This document shows positions 5,840 through 6,558 of a DNA stretch of 6,558 nt, in pieces. The position numbers and the translations under genes are program-made. The notes below the pieces were generated by a model. It was not told the DNA's origin. It made no database searches and saw only the letters and a program-made list of their open reading frames with translations. The stretch is from Lentisphaerota bacterium (GTDB lineage: Bacteria; Verrucomicrobiota; Lentisphaeria; Oligosphaerales; Oligosphaeraceae). The stretch lies in NCBI GenBank assembly GCA_012799755.1, contig JAAZKQ010000058.1:1-6558 (forward strand), written 5' to 3'. Numbering within the stretch: the first letter of the stretch is position 1; every line of letters begins with the position of its first letter.

Positions 5840-5978
5840 GACGAAATGCCGCAAAGGCAAAAGGCTGTTTTGCTGAGGCACAAAGCGCTATGAAAAATAG
5901 TTAAATGAAGAGCATTGGACGGATCGGACGGAACAGGGTGATCCGGCTGCTTGGGCGGTCGGACCCGGCGGCCCCCCT
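5840..5978. other. Intergenic stretch, no gene seen
   Basis: No ribosome binding site with a plausible reading frame is visible. The only structure of note is the 12-base word TGAAGAGCATTG near 5906, whose reverse complement occurs near 5482 (CAATGCTCTTCA). This suggests that inverted relatedness extends thinly beyond the composite elements. Confidence 0.3.
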
Positions 5979-6036
5979 GACGCCAAACAACCACCCCAAA
6001 AAAATAATCTGCGCCAATCTGTGTAATCTGCGGATA
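5979..6036 (-). repeat. Single inverted copy of the TATCCGCAG unit
   Basis: Read on the minus strand, this begins with TATCCGCAGATTA, continues through CGCAGATTATTTTTTTGGGG, and ends with TTGTTTGGCGTC. It therefore matches the full length of the units at 4794-5040, including the G-run and the GGCGTG-like tail. It lies about 940 bases from the tandem array in opposite orientation, so the array and this copy bracket the composite palindromic elements. Confidence 0.75.
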
Positions 6037-6094
6037 GAAACTGCTGTTTGACAGCGGCAGAAGTCCATCTATAATCAGAAACGTTTATTTGTTG

Positions 6095-6114
6095 CTCAGA
6101 TAAGCCTGAGTTTT
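6095..6114 (+). other. Weak stem-loop with T-run upstream of the QueG-like gene
   Basis: CTCAG-ATAAGC-CTGAG is followed by TTTT. The stem is only 5 bp and it is about 50 bases before the start codon. It could be a leader hairpin or a chance structure. No clear -35/-10 promoter was identified between 6037 and 6164. Confidence 0.2.
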
Positions 6115-6164
6115 GCGTGTATCAGCCAACAAAATGTAAAACGAGAATGGAGACGAACGAACGG

Positions 6165-6506
6165 ATGGATATCAAAGAAACGCTCAAGAGTTATGCCTAT
6201 GGTTTGGGTGCCGACCTCATTGGCTTCGGCAATATCGAGCGCTGTCAGCACGCGCCGCCGATGATGAGCCCACAGGGACTGTTTCCCGGGGCAAAGACAG
6301 TGATCGTCATGGGCATTCACCATCCGGATGCCTGCATTGAGCTTGGCGGTGAAGAACATCCGCAGAAGATCGGTCCCTATTCGGTGCAGTATCTGATGAA
6401 TTCGCGGCTGGACGAGTTGTCCTATCGCCTGGCGACGCGGATTGAAGAACTTGGCTATGGCGCAGTGCCGATTTGTTCAAGCAACATCTGGCGTTACAAC
6501 CAGTAG
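6165..6506 (+). CDS. QueG-like (epoxyqueuosine reductase-related) Fe-S protein, N-terminal part ending at an in-frame TAG
   Basis: The 113 residues resemble the N-terminal DUF1730-type region of the epoxyqueuosine reductase family. A helix DIKETLKSYAYGLGADLIGF (2-21) is followed by MMSPQGLFPGAKTVIVMGIH (33-52), the PGAK-x-VIV strand typical of the family. Then come GPYSVQYLMNSRLDELSYRL (70-89), EELGYGAVPI (94-103) and NIWRY (107-111). Family members are cytoplasmic, and QueG itself uses cobalamin and two 4Fe-4S clusters; the cysteine motifs would lie beyond this window. The pattern fits a QueG-like paralogue better than QueG proper, so no symbol is given. The start at 6165 matches the usual MDIK-type family start and has GGAG 12 bases upstream, rather far. 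ATG 6147 and GTG 6117 are in-frame alternatives. The full family length is over 300 residues, so this product is truncated by TAG at 6504. Confidence 0.7.
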   Translation: MDIKETLKSYAYGLGADLIGFGNIERCQHAPPMMSPQGLFPGAKTVIVMGIHHPDACIELGGEEHPQKIGPYSVQYLMNSRLDELSYRLATRIEELGYGAVPICSSNIWRYNQ

Positions 6507-6558
6507 AAGGACCTCAAGGCGGTATTTGCGCCGGACGTCAGCCACATCTACATGTCGG
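6507..6558 (+). pseudogene. In-frame continuation of the QueG-like gene after the TAG codon, cut by the window edge
   Basis: Directly after the TAG the same frame reads KDLKAVFAPDVSHIYMS to the end of the window. In QueG-like proteins the segment after NIWRY normally continues with a KDL-x-x-x-FAPD-like stretch, so this is the expected next part of the protein. There is no frameshift and no new start with a ribosome binding site. The residue replaced by TAG is probably a tyrosine (TAT or TAC) judging from remembered relatives, one substitution away from TAG. This supports a disabled or recoded gene over two separate genes. Confidence 0.65.

Noticed and set aside
5523..5994. Short frames on both strands across the composite elements
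   Set aside because: Palindromes produce similar peptides on both strands (for example the GVPHTSPG type); these are repeat-derived artefacts.

Overview
This GC-rich bacterial window has two genes pointing away from each other, separated by about 2 kb of repeat-packed intergenic DNA. No gene in it fixes the taxonomy. The dense short palindromic repeats, the TATCCGCAG-type tandem repeats and the very large secreted protein of unknown family resemble genomes of the PVC group (Lentisphaerota, Kiritimatiellota, Verrucomicrobiota, Planctomycetota). That is an impression from memory, held at low to moderate confidence.

Bases 1-4109 (minus strand) are one uninterrupted reading frame of 1369 codons that runs off the left edge, so its C-terminus is missing. 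It starts with a signal peptide and continues as a large extracytoplasmic protein, apparently mostly beta-rich. A loosely repeated module occurs three times, followed by an alanine-rich helical stretch near the visible end. The family is not recognised. About 200 bases upstream, at 4305-4322, is an exact match to the sigma-54 (RpoN) -24/-12 promoter consensus, pointing at this gene. This is the clearest regulatory signal in the window: it predicts that the surface protein is switched on by an AAA+ enhancer-binding protein. In some bacteria this arrangement accompanies exosortase/PEP-CTERM surface proteins, but the C-terminus that would show this lies outside the window.

Bases 4323-6164 contain no gene I can support. 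In order they hold: a 470-base stretch with a short direct repeat and a GC-rich stem-loop; four tandem copies of a roughly 60-base unit (4794-5040); hairpins of an AAGCGGCT family; and a pair of related composite elements of about 127 bases in inverted orientation (5216-5341 and 5562-5688). Each composite element contains three hairpins, and the two copies differ by compensatory base-pair changes. After these come an 18-bp-arm hairpin (5686-5730), a degenerate third copy of the composite element (5760-5822), and a single inverted copy of the tandem unit (5979-6036).

Bases 6165-6558 (plus strand) begin a gene for a protein related to epoxyqueuosine reductase (QueG-like, DUF1730-type N-terminal region). 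The frame is interrupted by an in-frame TAG at 6504-6506. The same frame then continues with sequence that looks like the next part of the same protein. This may be a recent nonsense mutation, a sequencing error or a recoded amber codon; the window alone cannot decide.

The two genes show no functional link. What stands out is the sigma-54 promoter, the covarying palindromic elements and the interrupted QueG-like gene.
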